Source of the DNA: an uncultured Eubacterium sp.
GTDB lineage: Bacteria; Bacillota; Clostridia; Lachnospirales; Lachnospiraceae
Length of the DNA stretch: 48,891 nucleotides
Assembly (NCBI GenBank): GCA_910584875.1
Contig: CAJUDA010000006.1
Coordinates: forward strand, 1 to 48,891
Reading direction: 5' to 3'
Shown here: positions 23,487 to 30,170 of the stretch, piece after piece
Layout of the letters: each line of letters begins with the position of its first letter
Position numbering within the stretch: position 1 is the stretch's first letter
Notes under the pieces: generated by a model
What the model was told of the DNA's origin: nothing
Database searches by the model: none
What the model saw: only the letters and a program-made list of their open reading frames with translations
Made by a program: the position numbers and the translations under genes

Positions 23487-24239
23487 AGCCAGCTTCTGAT
23501 AGATTTCGTCAATTCGTTCTTCCGGGATCTTTATGCCCTGAAAGATCTCGGAGGCATATTTTGCCTGTGCGACCAGCATTTCCAGTCCGGTAATACCGGT
23601 CATCCCAAGATCTCTTGCCTGTGCGACCAGTTTCGTCGTCAGCGGATTGGCAATGATATCCACGACAGCATGACACTGGGGGAATTTCGTCAGGTCAACG
23701 GGAGAGGCGTCAATGGCAGGAAACATCCCAACAGGACTGGTATTTACTATGATGTCCGCATCCGCATGTCTGTCAAAACATTCTTCATAAGTAATAACCC
23801 CATCTTTCATTGTACGGTGTCCTACGATGATCTGTTCAGAGGCTCCCAGATGCTTCACCCCTGCCTGAACTGCCTGGGAGGCGCCGCCGTTCCCCAGGAT
23901 CACTACTTTTTTGCCTTTCATGTCGATTCCGTTTTTCCGTACCATATACATAAATCCTGGCATATCGGTATTGTAGCCAGATAGTCTGCCGTTCCGGTTT
24001 ACGATCGTATTGACGGCGCCGATCTCTTTTGCCGTGTCGTCAATATCAGAGAGATAGGGGATGACATCCTGTTTATAAGGGATGGTGACGTTGATCGCCC
24101 GGAATGCATGCTGTTCCATAAACGAGGGAAATTCATCCCTTGTCAATGGATGGAGCTCATAGGTATAATCTGCCAGCATTCCGTGTATTTCCTTTGAAGC
24201 ACTGTGCCCCAGTTTTTCTCCGATCAGTCCGTATTCCAT
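23466..24239 (-). CDS. aroE: Shikimate dehydrogenase
   Basis: AroE, 257 aa. It reduces 3-dehydroshikimate to shikimate with NADPH, in aromatic amino acid synthesis. Substrate-site motifs are GEKLGHSASKEIH, NVTIPYKQDVIPYL (catalytic Lys) and GAVNTIVNRNGRLSGYNTD (catalytic Asp). The cofactor loop is VVILGNGGASQAVQ, with GNGGAS in place of the common GAGGAA. The end GITGLEMLVAQAKYASEIFQ is typical. It is ~15-30 residues shorter than most AroE proteins. AGGAGGAAG precedes the start. It lies 17 bp after the HD gene, and its stop falls within a hairpin repeat. Confidence 0.92.
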   Translation of the reverse strand: MEYGLIGEKLGHSASKEIHGMLADYTYELHPLTRDEFPSFMEQHAFRAINVTIPYKQDVIPYLSDIDDTAKEIGAVNTIVNRNGRLSGYNTDMPGFMYMVRKNGIDMKGKKVVILGNGGASQAVQAGVKHLGASEQIIVGHRTMKDGVITYEECFDRHADADIIVNTSPVGMFPAIDASPVDLTKFPQCHAVVDIIANPLTTKLVAQARDLGMTGITGLEMLVAQAKYASEIFQGIKIPEERIDEIYQKLANSTAPI

Positions 24240-24256
24240 AGTTTTGCTTCCTCCTG

Positions 24257-24934
24257 TTATTGTAGTAGCTTTCCGAGTTCATTTTTACCATGTGCATACG
24301 AAGAAGCTGCTTCCTGATACAGACACTGATAAAAATCAACAGCGATTTTTTGCCGTTCCCCTGCCATCTCCGCGCCTTTTGCCGTGTAGAAGTGTGAATA
24401 CAGGTTTTCCAGTTTATATTTGTATTCATGAAAAAACGAAGGAACCGTATCATGTTCTCCGGTTGAGACAGTACCATCCGGCAGCAGCGTATAGAGTGGT
24501 TCAGAGACGATCCCTTTATAGATCAGACTTCTTGCGATGCCCATTGCACCCGATACATCCAGCTTATCCGCATCAAAAAGTATTTTTGCCTCCAGGCTCT
24601 CAGGCGGGCTGCTCTTCCGGAACCGGTGTGTCAGAATACAATGCCTGACCTGTCCGGCATAAGTTTTATCAAATCCATTGTCGATAAGAAACTGATATGC
24701 TTTTTCACTCCCCACCGATGCATGGCACAGGGCTGGATTTTCAAATTGTTCCTTCCGCCCGATATCATGAAGCAGGCAGGAAGCGATCAGGACATCATAA
24801 TCAACATTGTCCTCTGTCTGTGCGATGGCTAAGGCGTTGTACAGAACCCGGTATATATGTTCTTTGTCATGGGCGCTGTCATCCATGCAGGAAAGCATGA
24901 AATGTTTCAGCATGGTGTATGTTTCTTTTTTCAT
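24257..24934 (-). CDS. HD-domain phosphohydrolase
   Basis: A 225-aa soluble protein with an HD domain. Metal ligands are in DKEHIYRVL, LLHDIGRKEQF and the later FDADKLDVSGAMGIAR. This is the pattern of the small HD hydrolases (YedJ/YfbR-like) that act on nucleotides or related phosphates; the substrate is not known. TGGAGG precedes the ATG. It is the first gene of a probable HD-aroE-asnB minus-strand operon. Confidence 0.8.
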   Translation of the reverse strand: MKKETYTMLKHFMLSCMDDSAHDKEHIYRVLYNALAIAQTEDNVDYDVLIASCLLHDIGRKEQFENPALCHASVGSEKAYQFLIDNGFDKTYAGQVRHCILTHRFRKSSPPESLEAKILFDADKLDVSGAMGIARSLIYKGIVSEPLYTLLPDGTVSTGEHDTVPSFFHEYKYKLENLYSHFYTAKGAEMAGERQKIAVDFYQCLYQEAASSYAHGKNELGKLLQ

Positions 24935-24981
24935 GAATGATATTCCTCCATTCTGGTTGCGGAAATTTTATGACATGATTT

Positions 24982-25010
24982 ATTTTATCACCGATCCGGT
25001 TTCTTGACAA
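24982..25010 (-). promoter_or_regulatory. SigA promoter of the HD-aroE-asnB unit
   Basis: Reading the minus strand: TTGTCA (25010-25005), 17-bp spacer, TAAAAT (24987-24982). Its -35 overlaps a TTGACA on the plus strand (25003-25008), so divergent promoters may compete here. Confidence 0.7.
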
Positions 25011-25077
25011 CGGGGAGTTTATAATGGTAGTATAACAGTAATATTGAATTGTAAAAAGGCGGAGGAGGCAGGTGCTT

Positions 25078-25524
25078 ATGAAAAAGAGAATGGTAAAGCT
25101 ATCGGCAGTTATCACAGCAGTGTTTATGCTATGTGGGCTGTGCGCATGCGGTGGGAAAGAGTATGCAACGGTATCAGGTGGGGCGAAAAAGTATGAATCC
25201 GTGTCCGACTATGTAAATTCGATCAACCGGTCATATCAGATATATGAAAAGGAGATATCCGGAGATGATGATGTAGAGGTTCAGATCACGGCAGAGGGAG
25301 ATGTGATGGTTTATACGTTCCGATTTGAGGATATGGAGAAATCGGATCAGCTGTCAGAAGCGCTGGAGTCGGAGCTGGCGAAGGAAGATAAGACATTTCA
25401 GGATGCAGCGGATGAGATCAGACAATATGTAAATGTGGAGACCGCTACGGTGGAAGTCCGGTATGTTGACCGCAAGGGTGAACTGGTTTATTCAAAAAAA
25501 TATACCTCGGCAGCAAAAAAATGA
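25078..25524 (+). CDS. DUF4854-type lipoprotein, copy 1
   Basis: A 148-aa predicted lipoprotein. The signal MKKRMVKLSAVITAVFML is followed by the lipobox LCAC and GGKEYATV. The mature part has KYESVSDYVNS, then an acidic stretch, VQITAEGDVMVYTF, and the end VETATVEVRYVDRKGELVYS. It is clearly paralogous to the protein at 28358 (shared SVSDY, VTAEG-type, VYTF/VYTY, and V-Y-LD/VDR-GE patterns). The family is found as small secreted lipoproteins in Lachnospiraceae and has no known function. ATG25078 is used; a GTG at 25072 is also in frame behind GGAGGAGG. Confidence 0.75.
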   Translation: MKKRMVKLSAVITAVFMLCGLCACGGKEYATVSGGAKKYESVSDYVNSINRSYQIYEKEISGDDDVEVQITAEGDVMVYTFRFEDMEKSDQLSEALESELAKEDKTFQDAADEIRQYVNVETATVEVRYVDRKGELVYSKKYTSAAKK

Positions 25525-25553
25525 TTGAATTTTCCATGTAAATCAGTTACAAT
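25525..25553 (+). promoter_or_regulatory. Promoter of tRNA-Pro
   Basis: TTGAAT (25525-25530), 17-bp spacer, TACAAT (25548-25553), 14 bp before the tRNA. Confidence 0.75.
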
Positions 25554-25566
25554 GGGATAGTAAATG

Positions 25567-25640
25567 CGGAGCATGGCGTAGTTTGGTAGCGCGCACGGCT
25601 GGGGGCCGTGAGGTCGCAGGTTCAAATCCTGTTGCTCCGA
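25567..25640 (+). tRNA. tRNA-Pro (anticodon GGG)
   Basis: A complete 74-nt cloverleaf. The acceptor arms are CGGAGCA and TGCTCCG with discriminator A. The anticodon stem CACGG/CCGTG holds the loop CTGGGGG with anticodon GGG. The T arm is GCAGGTTCAAATCCTGT. CCA is not encoded. Seven T residues follow directly (25641-25647) and end transcription. AT-rich accessory DNA begins immediately downstream, which suits tRNA genes as integration sites. Confidence 0.95.
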
Positions 25641-25742
25641 TTTTTTTGTGCGCATAATGCAGAATATAACACGGAGATTAGGATTTGTACTGAGAAAGCA
25701 ACATGAAAAGAAATATGTTTTTTAAATCGAAGGAGTAACAAA

Positions 25743-26372
25743 ATGCATGATACAGCTATAGAAATGGCTAAAAGATTGTTAGTAGATAGCATATGGAAGA
25801 GTGCAAACCTTGAGGGATTGGGTACCACATTTCCTAAAACAGAGGCAATTATTGCCAATGCGCCTACGATTACTAAAACAGAAGAAGTATTATTTGTGAT
25901 AAATATGAAACGTGCATGGCAGTTTCTTTTCAATAATCTTGAATACAATAATAGCATAATGTTGCTGAGAGAGTTCGACAAGATTGTTGGTGAGTTGTTA
26001 TTTAGTTATGCCGGAGAAATAAGGACTATTCCTGTGCAAATTGGGGGCACATCATGGGAACCTGAAATGCCTCATACCGGGATTATTATGGATTCAATCA
26101 ATGAAATAGAACAGATCGGGAATATTGAATTAAGGGCATTGAAATATTTTTGTTATATTGCAAGGACTCAGATGTTTATTGATGGAAATAAACGGGTAGC
26201 ACAGCTTATGGCCAATAAAGTACTTATTGAACACAACATAGGCATTTTTCAAATACCCATTGAAAAATTGGAAGAATTCAAAGGAATGCTCATTGAATAC
26301 TATGAAACAGGAAATGATGCAGAAATCATTGTTTTTATGAGAGAATGGTGTATCAGGAGGATCAAAGGTTAA
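25743..26372 (+). CDS. Fic-fold protein lacking the catalytic histidine
   Basis: A 209-aa Fic-domain protein. The Fic loop reads TQMFIDGNKRVAQLMANKV. In active Fic AMP-transferases this is HPFxDGNGR, so His is replaced by Gln143 and Pro by Met144, while Phe, DGN and Arg are kept. The N-terminal helix carries SANLEG (20-25), matching the inhibitory motif S/TxxxEG/N. A flap-type region (TSWEPEMPHTG) is present. Without the His, ordinary AMP transfer is doubtful; some Fic relatives use other chemistry. GAAGGAG precedes the ATG. It is the first gene of the AT-rich island after tRNA-Pro. No FicA-type antitoxin gene is seen; an inhibitory helix within the chain may make one unnecessary. Confidence 0.85.
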   Translation: MHDTAIEMAKRLLVDSIWKSANLEGLGTTFPKTEAIIANAPTITKTEEVLFVINMKRAWQFLFNNLEYNNSIMLLREFDKIVGELLFSYAGEIRTIPVQIGGTSWEPEMPHTGIIMDSINEIEQIGNIELRALKYFCYIARTQMFIDGNKRVAQLMANKVLIEHNIGIFQIPIEKLEEFKGMLIEYYETGNDAEIIVFMREWCIRRIKG

Positions 26373-26396
26373 AATGATTATGTTTTAGATGAAAGA

Positions 26397-26492
26397 ATGA
26401 GGGGAATAGAAAATACATTATTAGTACTTTGTGAAGCAAAGATAGAAGATGAAGTAATTGTATCTTTATTGATTAATATTGGAATCTTTTAA
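26397..26492 (+). CDS. Small orphan ORF after the Fic gene
   Basis: A 31-codon ORF (MRGIENTLLVLCEAKIEDEV, then IVSLLINIGIF). It resembles the start of a short helical protein seen next to Fic genes in related bacteria, and may be a truncated version of it: the frame is broken after SLL. There is no clear ribosome binding site. Real but decayed is the most likely reading. Confidence 0.3.
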   Translation: MRGIENTLLVLCEAKIEDEVIVSLLINIGIF

Positions 26493-26556
26493 TAAAATAA
26501 ATCATTTGAACTTAAGTGGAATAATTTTTGCGTTTTCTCAGAGTGATAGTTAATCA

Positions 26557-26907
26557 GTGTTTGAAATAGAAAATTTTACATCGTTTTTTTCATTTATTCA
26601 ACATAAAAGAGCAGTAATAGGGAGTTTATGGAATGAATTGAGGAGTAAAAATGCAGTGATTTTAGAATTAAATTATAATGAAAATTTTAATCCTATATTT
26701 TTGGATATTAATGATTTTCAGTTTTTGATGCGACCAATTGTTTTTCCAGTTCTTTTTACAGATCAGGATATAGAAAGAATTTGTTGGAGTATAGAATATG
26801 GAAAAATCACTAGATCTGTTTTTCCAAGTAATGTCATTCAGGCATATTTGCCTTATATTAAATCGGAAAATATCGTAAATACATATTCAATGTTCGATAT
26901 TCAATAA
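26557..26907 (+). CDS. Hypothetical island protein, 116 aa
   Basis: An AT-rich ORF starting at GTG26557 (MFEIENFTSFFSFIQHKRAV), with no good ribosome binding site in front. The composition is aromatic and hydrophobic without a signal peptide or clear membrane segment. No family is recognised. It may be the remaining part of a longer gene. Codon use is much more AT-rich than in the flanking chromosome. Confidence 0.4.
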   Translation: MFEIENFTSFFSFIQHKRAVIGSLWNELRSKNAVILELNYNENFNPIFLDINDFQFLMRPIVFPVLFTDQDIERICWSIEYGKITRSVFPSNVIQAYLPYIKSENIVNTYSMFDIQ

Positions 26908-26959
26908 TTGTAATTGCTCCATAGTTGGAATATAGATTTTCATTATATTTTTTAAGATA

Positions 26960-27035
26960 ATAGACTCTACAAGTAATGAGTTTGTCAAAAAAGTTAAGTC
27001 TAAACTTTTTTGATACTTTGGGAGTCAGAGTCTAT
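26960..27035. repeat. Long imperfect inverted repeat
   Basis: The outer arms ATAGACTCT and AGAGTCTAT pair perfectly. The inner arms CAAAAAAGTT and AACTTTTTTG pair perfectly around TAAGTCTA-type loop bases. The stretch between the outer and inner arms is mismatched. It could be a tiny MITE-like element or the fused ends of a lost insertion sequence. Confidence 0.55.
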
Positions 27036-27075
27036 GATAGGTGAAATATCTTTAGTTGCACGCCATTGCTGATTG

Positions 27076-27216
27076 ATGGAATGGACGGATCAAATATATG
27101 ACTGCAAGGCGCGTACAAATGGAATATTAGTCTCTAATGATGCAGTATGTATGGAAGTGGTTATTGCTACTCATATCGACCAGTTAAAGAAACAGCGTCG
27201 AAAATTTTATCATTAG
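27076..27216 (+). pseudogene. Possible IS66-family OrfA remnant
   Basis: A 46-codon ORF beginning MEWTDQIYDCKARTNG and containing VCMEVVIATHIDQLKKQRRK. The spacing W-x-x-x-I-x-x-C, then S-x-x-x-x-C-x-E-x-x-I, then L-K-K-x-R resembles the short OrfA proteins of IS66-type elements, with the usual WC changed to VC. There is no ribosome binding site. The match is by pattern only. Confidence 0.25.
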
Positions 27217-27357
27217 AATTTAAGATTCTTGTATTACAAAATAAGAAAGTGATTTTTCGTTCGCATTAAAATTGGAGATTTATTGGTTTATTTACCAAAA
27301 CCAAACATTTTATCAATCAATTCTGAACTGTGATATTTCAAATACCACCGTGTAGTT

Positions 27358-27510
27358 GGTACGCTGCCGTAACTGTTCGAACCGCCACTGCCACCAAAAA
27401 GCTTTGGATCGACAAACGGCGCAGCGAAATGATAGACGCAGGCTATTTCCATGTCGTTTTTACTATTCCTGAACAATTAAATCCCTTTGTTTACGTTCTG
27501 TATGTGCTCC
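27358..27510 (+). pseudogene. IS91-type transposase fragment, frameshifted
   Basis: One frame encodes a zinc-finger piece, CRNCSNRHCHQK (27365 on). The next frame continues LWIDKRRSEMIDAGYFHVVF, then TIPEQLNPFVY. Together they give the N-terminal zinc-binding and first catalytic-domain part of IS91-family (HUH-type) transposases. The frame changes in the A-run at ~27395-27399. The rest of the transposase is missing, so this is a dead fragment. Confidence 0.65.
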
Positions 27511-27600
27511 GCCGAAACACTTTTAGAATTAACCATGGATAAAAATATAGTTTTCATTTAATATCTTGAATCTGAAAATTATGCATTTCGGATAAATGGC

Positions 27601-27651
27601 GTACAGAATATTGTACAGAATATTGACAATAATATGGATATGGAATATACT
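27601..27651 (+). promoter_or_regulatory. Toxin-antitoxin promoter with direct repeats
   Basis: TTGACA (27623-27628), 17-bp spacer, TATACT (27646-27651). Two perfect 12-bp direct repeats GTACAGAATATT (27601-27612, 27613-27624) touch the -35. They are a likely operator for the antitoxin, giving autorepression. Confidence 0.7.
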
Positions 27652-27673
27652 ATATTTGTAGGAGCGTGATTAT

Positions 27674-27925
27674 ATGATAGCAACTAATTTTTCAAATGTG
27701 AGAAATAATTTCAAAGAAGTATGTGATCGGGTTGTGCTTGATTCTGATATTGCAATAATTACGAGAAAAAACGATGAAAACGTGGTGCTTATGTCTCAGG
27801 CACAGTATGATAACTTAATGGAAAATCTTCATATAAGAGAAAGCAAAGCGAATTATGAATGGTTAAAAGAATCTGTCAAACAAGCTGAAGATGGAAAACT
27901 TGTGAGCTTTGAAGTGGAGGATTAG
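27674..27925 (+). CDS. yefM: Type II antitoxin, Phd/YefM family
   Basis: An 83-aa antitoxin. The N-terminal Phd/YefM DNA-binding fold reads IATNFSNVRNNFKEVCDRVV, followed by ITRKNDENVVLMSQAQYDNL. The C-terminal part (WLKESVKQAEDGKLVSFEVE) would wrap around and neutralise the toxin. TAGGAG lies before the ATG. It sits 3 bp upstream of the toxin gene and should repress its own promoter. Confidence 0.9.
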   Translation: MIATNFSNVRNNFKEVCDRVVLDSDIAIITRKNDENVVLMSQAQYDNLMENLHIRESKANYEWLKESVKQAEDGKLVSFEVED

Positions 27926-27928
27926 TTT

Positions 27929-28183
27929 ATGAATGTATCTTTCACCGAAAATGCATGGGAAGACTATCTTTATTGGCAGAAGATGGATAAGAAAATTGTC
28001 AAAAGAATCAATGAATTTATTAAGGATATGATAAGAAGTCCATTTGAAGGACTAGGTAAACCTGAACCATTAAAATATGATTTAGCTGGAAAATGGAGTA
28101 GAAGAATAACAGATGAACATAGATTGGTTTATCAAGTAGAAGGAAGTAATTTGATCGTATTCACTTGTAGATATCATTATTGA
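27929..28183 (+). CDS. yoeB: Type II toxin, Txe/YoeB family mRNA interferase
   Basis: An 84-aa RelE-fold toxin that cleaves mRNA on the ribosome. YoeB family marks are FTENAWEDYLYWQKMDKKIV, FEGLGKPEPLKYDLAGKWSR, RITDEHRLVYQV and the terminal CRYHY. The residues matching E. coli YoeB active-site Glu, Arg, His and the C-terminal Tyr are all present, so it appears intact. It pairs with the YefM-like antitoxin 3 bp upstream. The module probably helps to keep the island in the population. Confidence 0.92.
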   Translation: MNVSFTENAWEDYLYWQKMDKKIVKRINEFIKDMIRSPFEGLGKPEPLKYDLAGKWSRRITDEHRLVYQVEGSNLIVFTCRYHY

Positions 28184-28193
28184 TCGTTTTATG

Positions 28194-28205
28194 TAGCTCA
28201 ACGGG
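28194..28205 (+). repeat. TAGCTCAACGG motif, partial copy 3
   Basis: TAGCTCAACGGG just after the yoeB stop matches the first 11-12 bases of the hairpin repeats at 15188 and 23450. The second arm is missing. It may mark the right border of the island. Confidence 0.3.
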
Positions 28206-28250
28206 AAAATGTATTAAAACATTGGATTTGGGATAATTCACCCAAAAAAC

Positions 28251-28280
28251 TTGACAAAAAGGTGTATTTTTTGTTAAAAT
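28251..28280 (+). promoter_or_regulatory. SigA promoter of the second DUF4854 lipoprotein
   Basis: TTGACA (28251-28256) and TAAAAT (28275-28280), 18-bp spacer (TTAAAA at 17 bp is an equal choice). The leader is ~70 nt and AT-rich. Confidence 0.65.
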
Positions 28281-28357
28281 ATATTTTGTTGAAAAACAAT
28301 ACAGATATAAAAATAATATCTGTACATAAAATTAAAAAGAAAAAGGAGAACATGGTT

Positions 28358-28768
28358 ATGAAAAAATTCACATCAAAACTGTTAATGCCAGTTATGGTGC
28401 TGGTTCTGGTAGTCGGACTTGTAGCATGCGGCGGTAAGAAGTACAGTTCGGTATCGGATTACCTGAATGCGGATGAAGTAAAATCTCAGCTCAGTGAAGC
28501 ACAGAAGTCACTGGAAGGAAGCGGCATCAGTGTTGAAGTGACCGCAGAAGGCGAGAAAATGGTTTATACTTATAACTGTGCCAAGCTTACAAAATCGGAT
28601 GAGCTGGTAACGGCGATGGAAGCCCAGATGGCAAAAGCAGATTCTACATTCCAGAATGCTGCCAATGAAATGAAGAAATTTGTAGATGTAAAGAATGGTC
28701 AGATTGAAGTAACATATCTTGACAGTGCGGGAGAGACCATCTGCTCCAAGACATATACAGCACAGTAA
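28358..28768 (+). CDS. DUF4854-type lipoprotein, copy 2
   Basis: A 136-aa predicted lipoprotein. MKKFTSKLLMPVMVLVLVVG leads to the lipobox LVAC, then GGKKYSSVSDYLNADEVKSQ. The mature domain has VEVTAEGEKMVYTYNC and ends GQIEVTYLDSAGETICSKTY. It is the paralogue of the protein at 25078; the two flank the tRNA-Pro gene and island. AAAGGAG lies 9 nt before ATG28358; ATG28352 is in frame two codons earlier. GC content returns to the chromosomal level here. Function unknown. Confidence 0.8.
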   Translation: MKKFTSKLLMPVMVLVLVVGLVACGGKKYSSVSDYLNADEVKSQLSEAQKSLEGSGISVEVTAEGEKMVYTYNCAKLTKSDELVTAMEAQMAKADSTFQNAANEMKKFVDVKNGQIEVTYLDSAGETICSKTYTAQ

Positions 28769-28792
28769 AATCAGATACGGAAAAATATTGCG

Positions 28793-28826
28793 ACAGGATA
28801 GGTAGAGATATCTATCCTGTTTTTTT
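28793..28826. terminator. Terminator after the DUF4854 gene
   Basis: ACAGGATAG pairs with CTATCCTGT (28793-28801, 28812-28820), followed by TTTTTTT. On the minus strand it also lies just behind the convergent membrane-protein gene. Confidence 0.88.
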
Positions 28827-28829
28827 GCG

Positions 28830-29117
28830 TCAAAAAAGCAATATGACCATCTCCAGCAGCAAGAATATTATGATTGCCGGAAACAGGACTGGCAGCCAAA
28901 AGGATAGACCAGCTCCCTGCTTCTGGTATCTTGCTGCATTATATCTGAAATCGACCACAAGCCATATTATATTATAGATAAAAAAGACGATCAAAAAATC
29001 CGCCTCCGTTACGAAATTGCTTGTACACATAAATCGAAGTGCGAACAAAGAATAATTCAGGCAGACGGCAAAAATGCAGTTAAAGAAAATGGCAAAAAAC
29101 GTAGTATAAATTTTCAT
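28830..29117 (-). CDS. Small membrane protein of unknown function
   Basis: A 95-aa protein with three hydrophobic segments (around IYTTFFAIFFNCIFAVCLNY, FLIVFFIYNIIWLVVDF and FWLPVLFPAIIIFLLLEMVI). The only charged parts are short loops. ATG29117 follows TTGGAG at normal spacing; an in-frame TTG at 29129 lies in the ribosome binding site and is rejected. No family is recognised. It is transcribed away from spoIIIAA. Confidence 0.6.
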   Translation of the reverse strand: MKIYTTFFAIFFNCIFAVCLNYSLFALRFMCTSNFVTEADFLIVFFIYNIIWLVVDFRYNAARYQKQGAGLSFWLPVLFPAIIIFLLLEMVILLF

Positions 29118-29202
29118 GTTTTTCTCCAATACAAAATTTCTGTTTTATATATATTATAAGATATACACGCTGGTTTTCAAGTGCTTTTTACCCCTTTTGT
29201 TG

Positions 29203-29230
29203 TAATATTCCCTCCGGACAGGCATATACA
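29203..29230 (+). promoter_or_regulatory. SigE-like promoter of the spoIIIA operon
   Basis: TAATATT (29203-29209) fits the SigE -35 pattern. CATATACA (29223-29230) fits the SigE -10 at 6 of 8 positions. The spacer is 13 bp, one base short of the usual. The operon is SigE-controlled in known spore formers, which supports the call. Confidence 0.5.
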
Positions 29231-29255
29231 TGTTTGTAAAGAATGGAGGCTGAAC

Positions 29256-30170
29256 ATGGAGAAAGAAGAAATCTTACAGATCATGCCGGAGCGGATCCGC
29301 CGTGTCGTAATGCAGGCAGTGACAGAGTGGGAGTCTCTGCAGGAAATACATATCCGTAACGGGAGACATATCGTACTGGTGATAAAGGGAGAGAAGATCC
29401 TGCCGGACCAGGGGGGACAGGTTGTAGGAGTCAGGGAGTTCCGGGAGATCCTGGAGCATATCAGCAACTATTCCCTGTATGCATTTGAAGAAGAGATACG
29501 GAAAGGATATCTGACGATACCAGGAGGACATCGTGTCGGGGTGGCAGGAAAGGTACTGCTTGACCAGGGACAGGTGAGGACGATCCGGCATATTACGTTT
29601 TTGAATATCCGGGTATCCCATGAGATACTGGGGTGCGCCGACCGGATCATGCCCGTTCTCTTTGATAAGGACAGGTTTTTATCCACACTGATCGTATCCC
29701 CTCCCGGAGCGGGCAAAACCACGCTTCTGCGGGATATAGTAAGGCAGACTGCCACCGGGGGCGGGATGTTTCCCCCGAAAAATGTGTCAGTGATCGATGA
29801 GCGTTCCGAGATCGCCGGGTGCTATATGGGGGTTCCACAGAGAGATGTGGGGATACACTGTGATGTACTGGATGCCTGTCAGAAACAGGAAGGGATCCGG
29901 ATGATGCTCCGTTCCATGGCGCCGGAGGTGATTGCTGTGGATGAGATTGGCGCACCGCAGGATTATGAGGCGCTGATCACCGCATTGACAAGCGGCTGCG
30001 CCCTTCTCGCCACGGTGCATGGCAATTCGTTCCCGCATATCAGGGAAAAACCACAGCTAAAGCGGATGCTGGATGAGCGGATGTTTGAGCGGGTTTTGTT
30101 TTTACAGGGCGGTGAACCGGGGAAAATAACGGCAGTTTATGATGGCAGAGGACAGGTGGTTTCAAAATGA
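29256..30170 (+). CDS. spoIIIAA: Stage III sporulation protein AA (ATPase)
   Basis: SpoIIIAA, 304 aa, is the secretion-type ATPase of the SpoIIIA-SpoIIQ channel between mother cell and forespore. Walker A is VSPPGAGKTTLLRDI. Walker B and the following stretch are VIAVDEIGAPQDYEAL, and TVHGNSFPHI carries the His-box. The N-terminal part (ILQIMPERIRRVV and the RNGRHIVLVIKGEK stretch) matches the family. The start is ATG29256 behind AATGGAGG. The gene overlaps spoIIIAB by 4 bp and is the first of eight. Confidence 0.96.
   Translation: MEKEEILQIMPERIRRVVMQAVTEWESLQEIHIRNGRHIVLVIKGEKILPDQGGQVVGVREFREILEHISNYSLYAFEEEIRKGYLTIPGGHRVGVAGKVLLDQGQVRTIRHITFLNIRVSHEILGCADRIMPVLFDKDRFLSTLIVSPPGAGKTTLLRDIVRQTATGGGMFPPKNVSVIDERSEIAGCYMGVPQRDVGIHCDVLDACQKQEGIRMMLRSMAPEVIAVDEIGAPQDYEALITALTSGCALLATVHGNSFPHIREKPQLKRMLDERMFERVLFLQGGEPGKITAVYDGRGQVVSK

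Larger units (their letters stand above)
26908..27673. other. Degenerate mobile-element region
   Basis: About 770 bp without an intact gene. It contains a long imperfect inverted repeat (26960-27035), a short ORF with an IS66 OrfA-like pattern (27076-27216), a frameshifted IS91-type transposase fragment (about 27358-27510), and the promoter region of the toxin-antitoxin pair. Overall it is AT-rich and looks like the debris of several insertions. Confidence 0.6.

Noticed and set aside
26911..26920. att copy of the tRNA-Pro 3' end (AATTGCTCC)
   Set aside because: Only seven bases match the tRNA end, which is expected by chance in this length.
27288..27476. 62-codon minus-strand ORF with Gly/Ser-rich stretch
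   Set aside because: It is the reverse of the IS91-like transposase fragment, which has a clear family signature on the plus strand.
19894..29252. Shared 18-bp leader TGTAAAGAATGGAGGCTG before the hydrogenase gene and spoIIIAA
   Set aside because: The match covers mainly the ribosome binding site; with no other similarity upstream it is probably coincidence.
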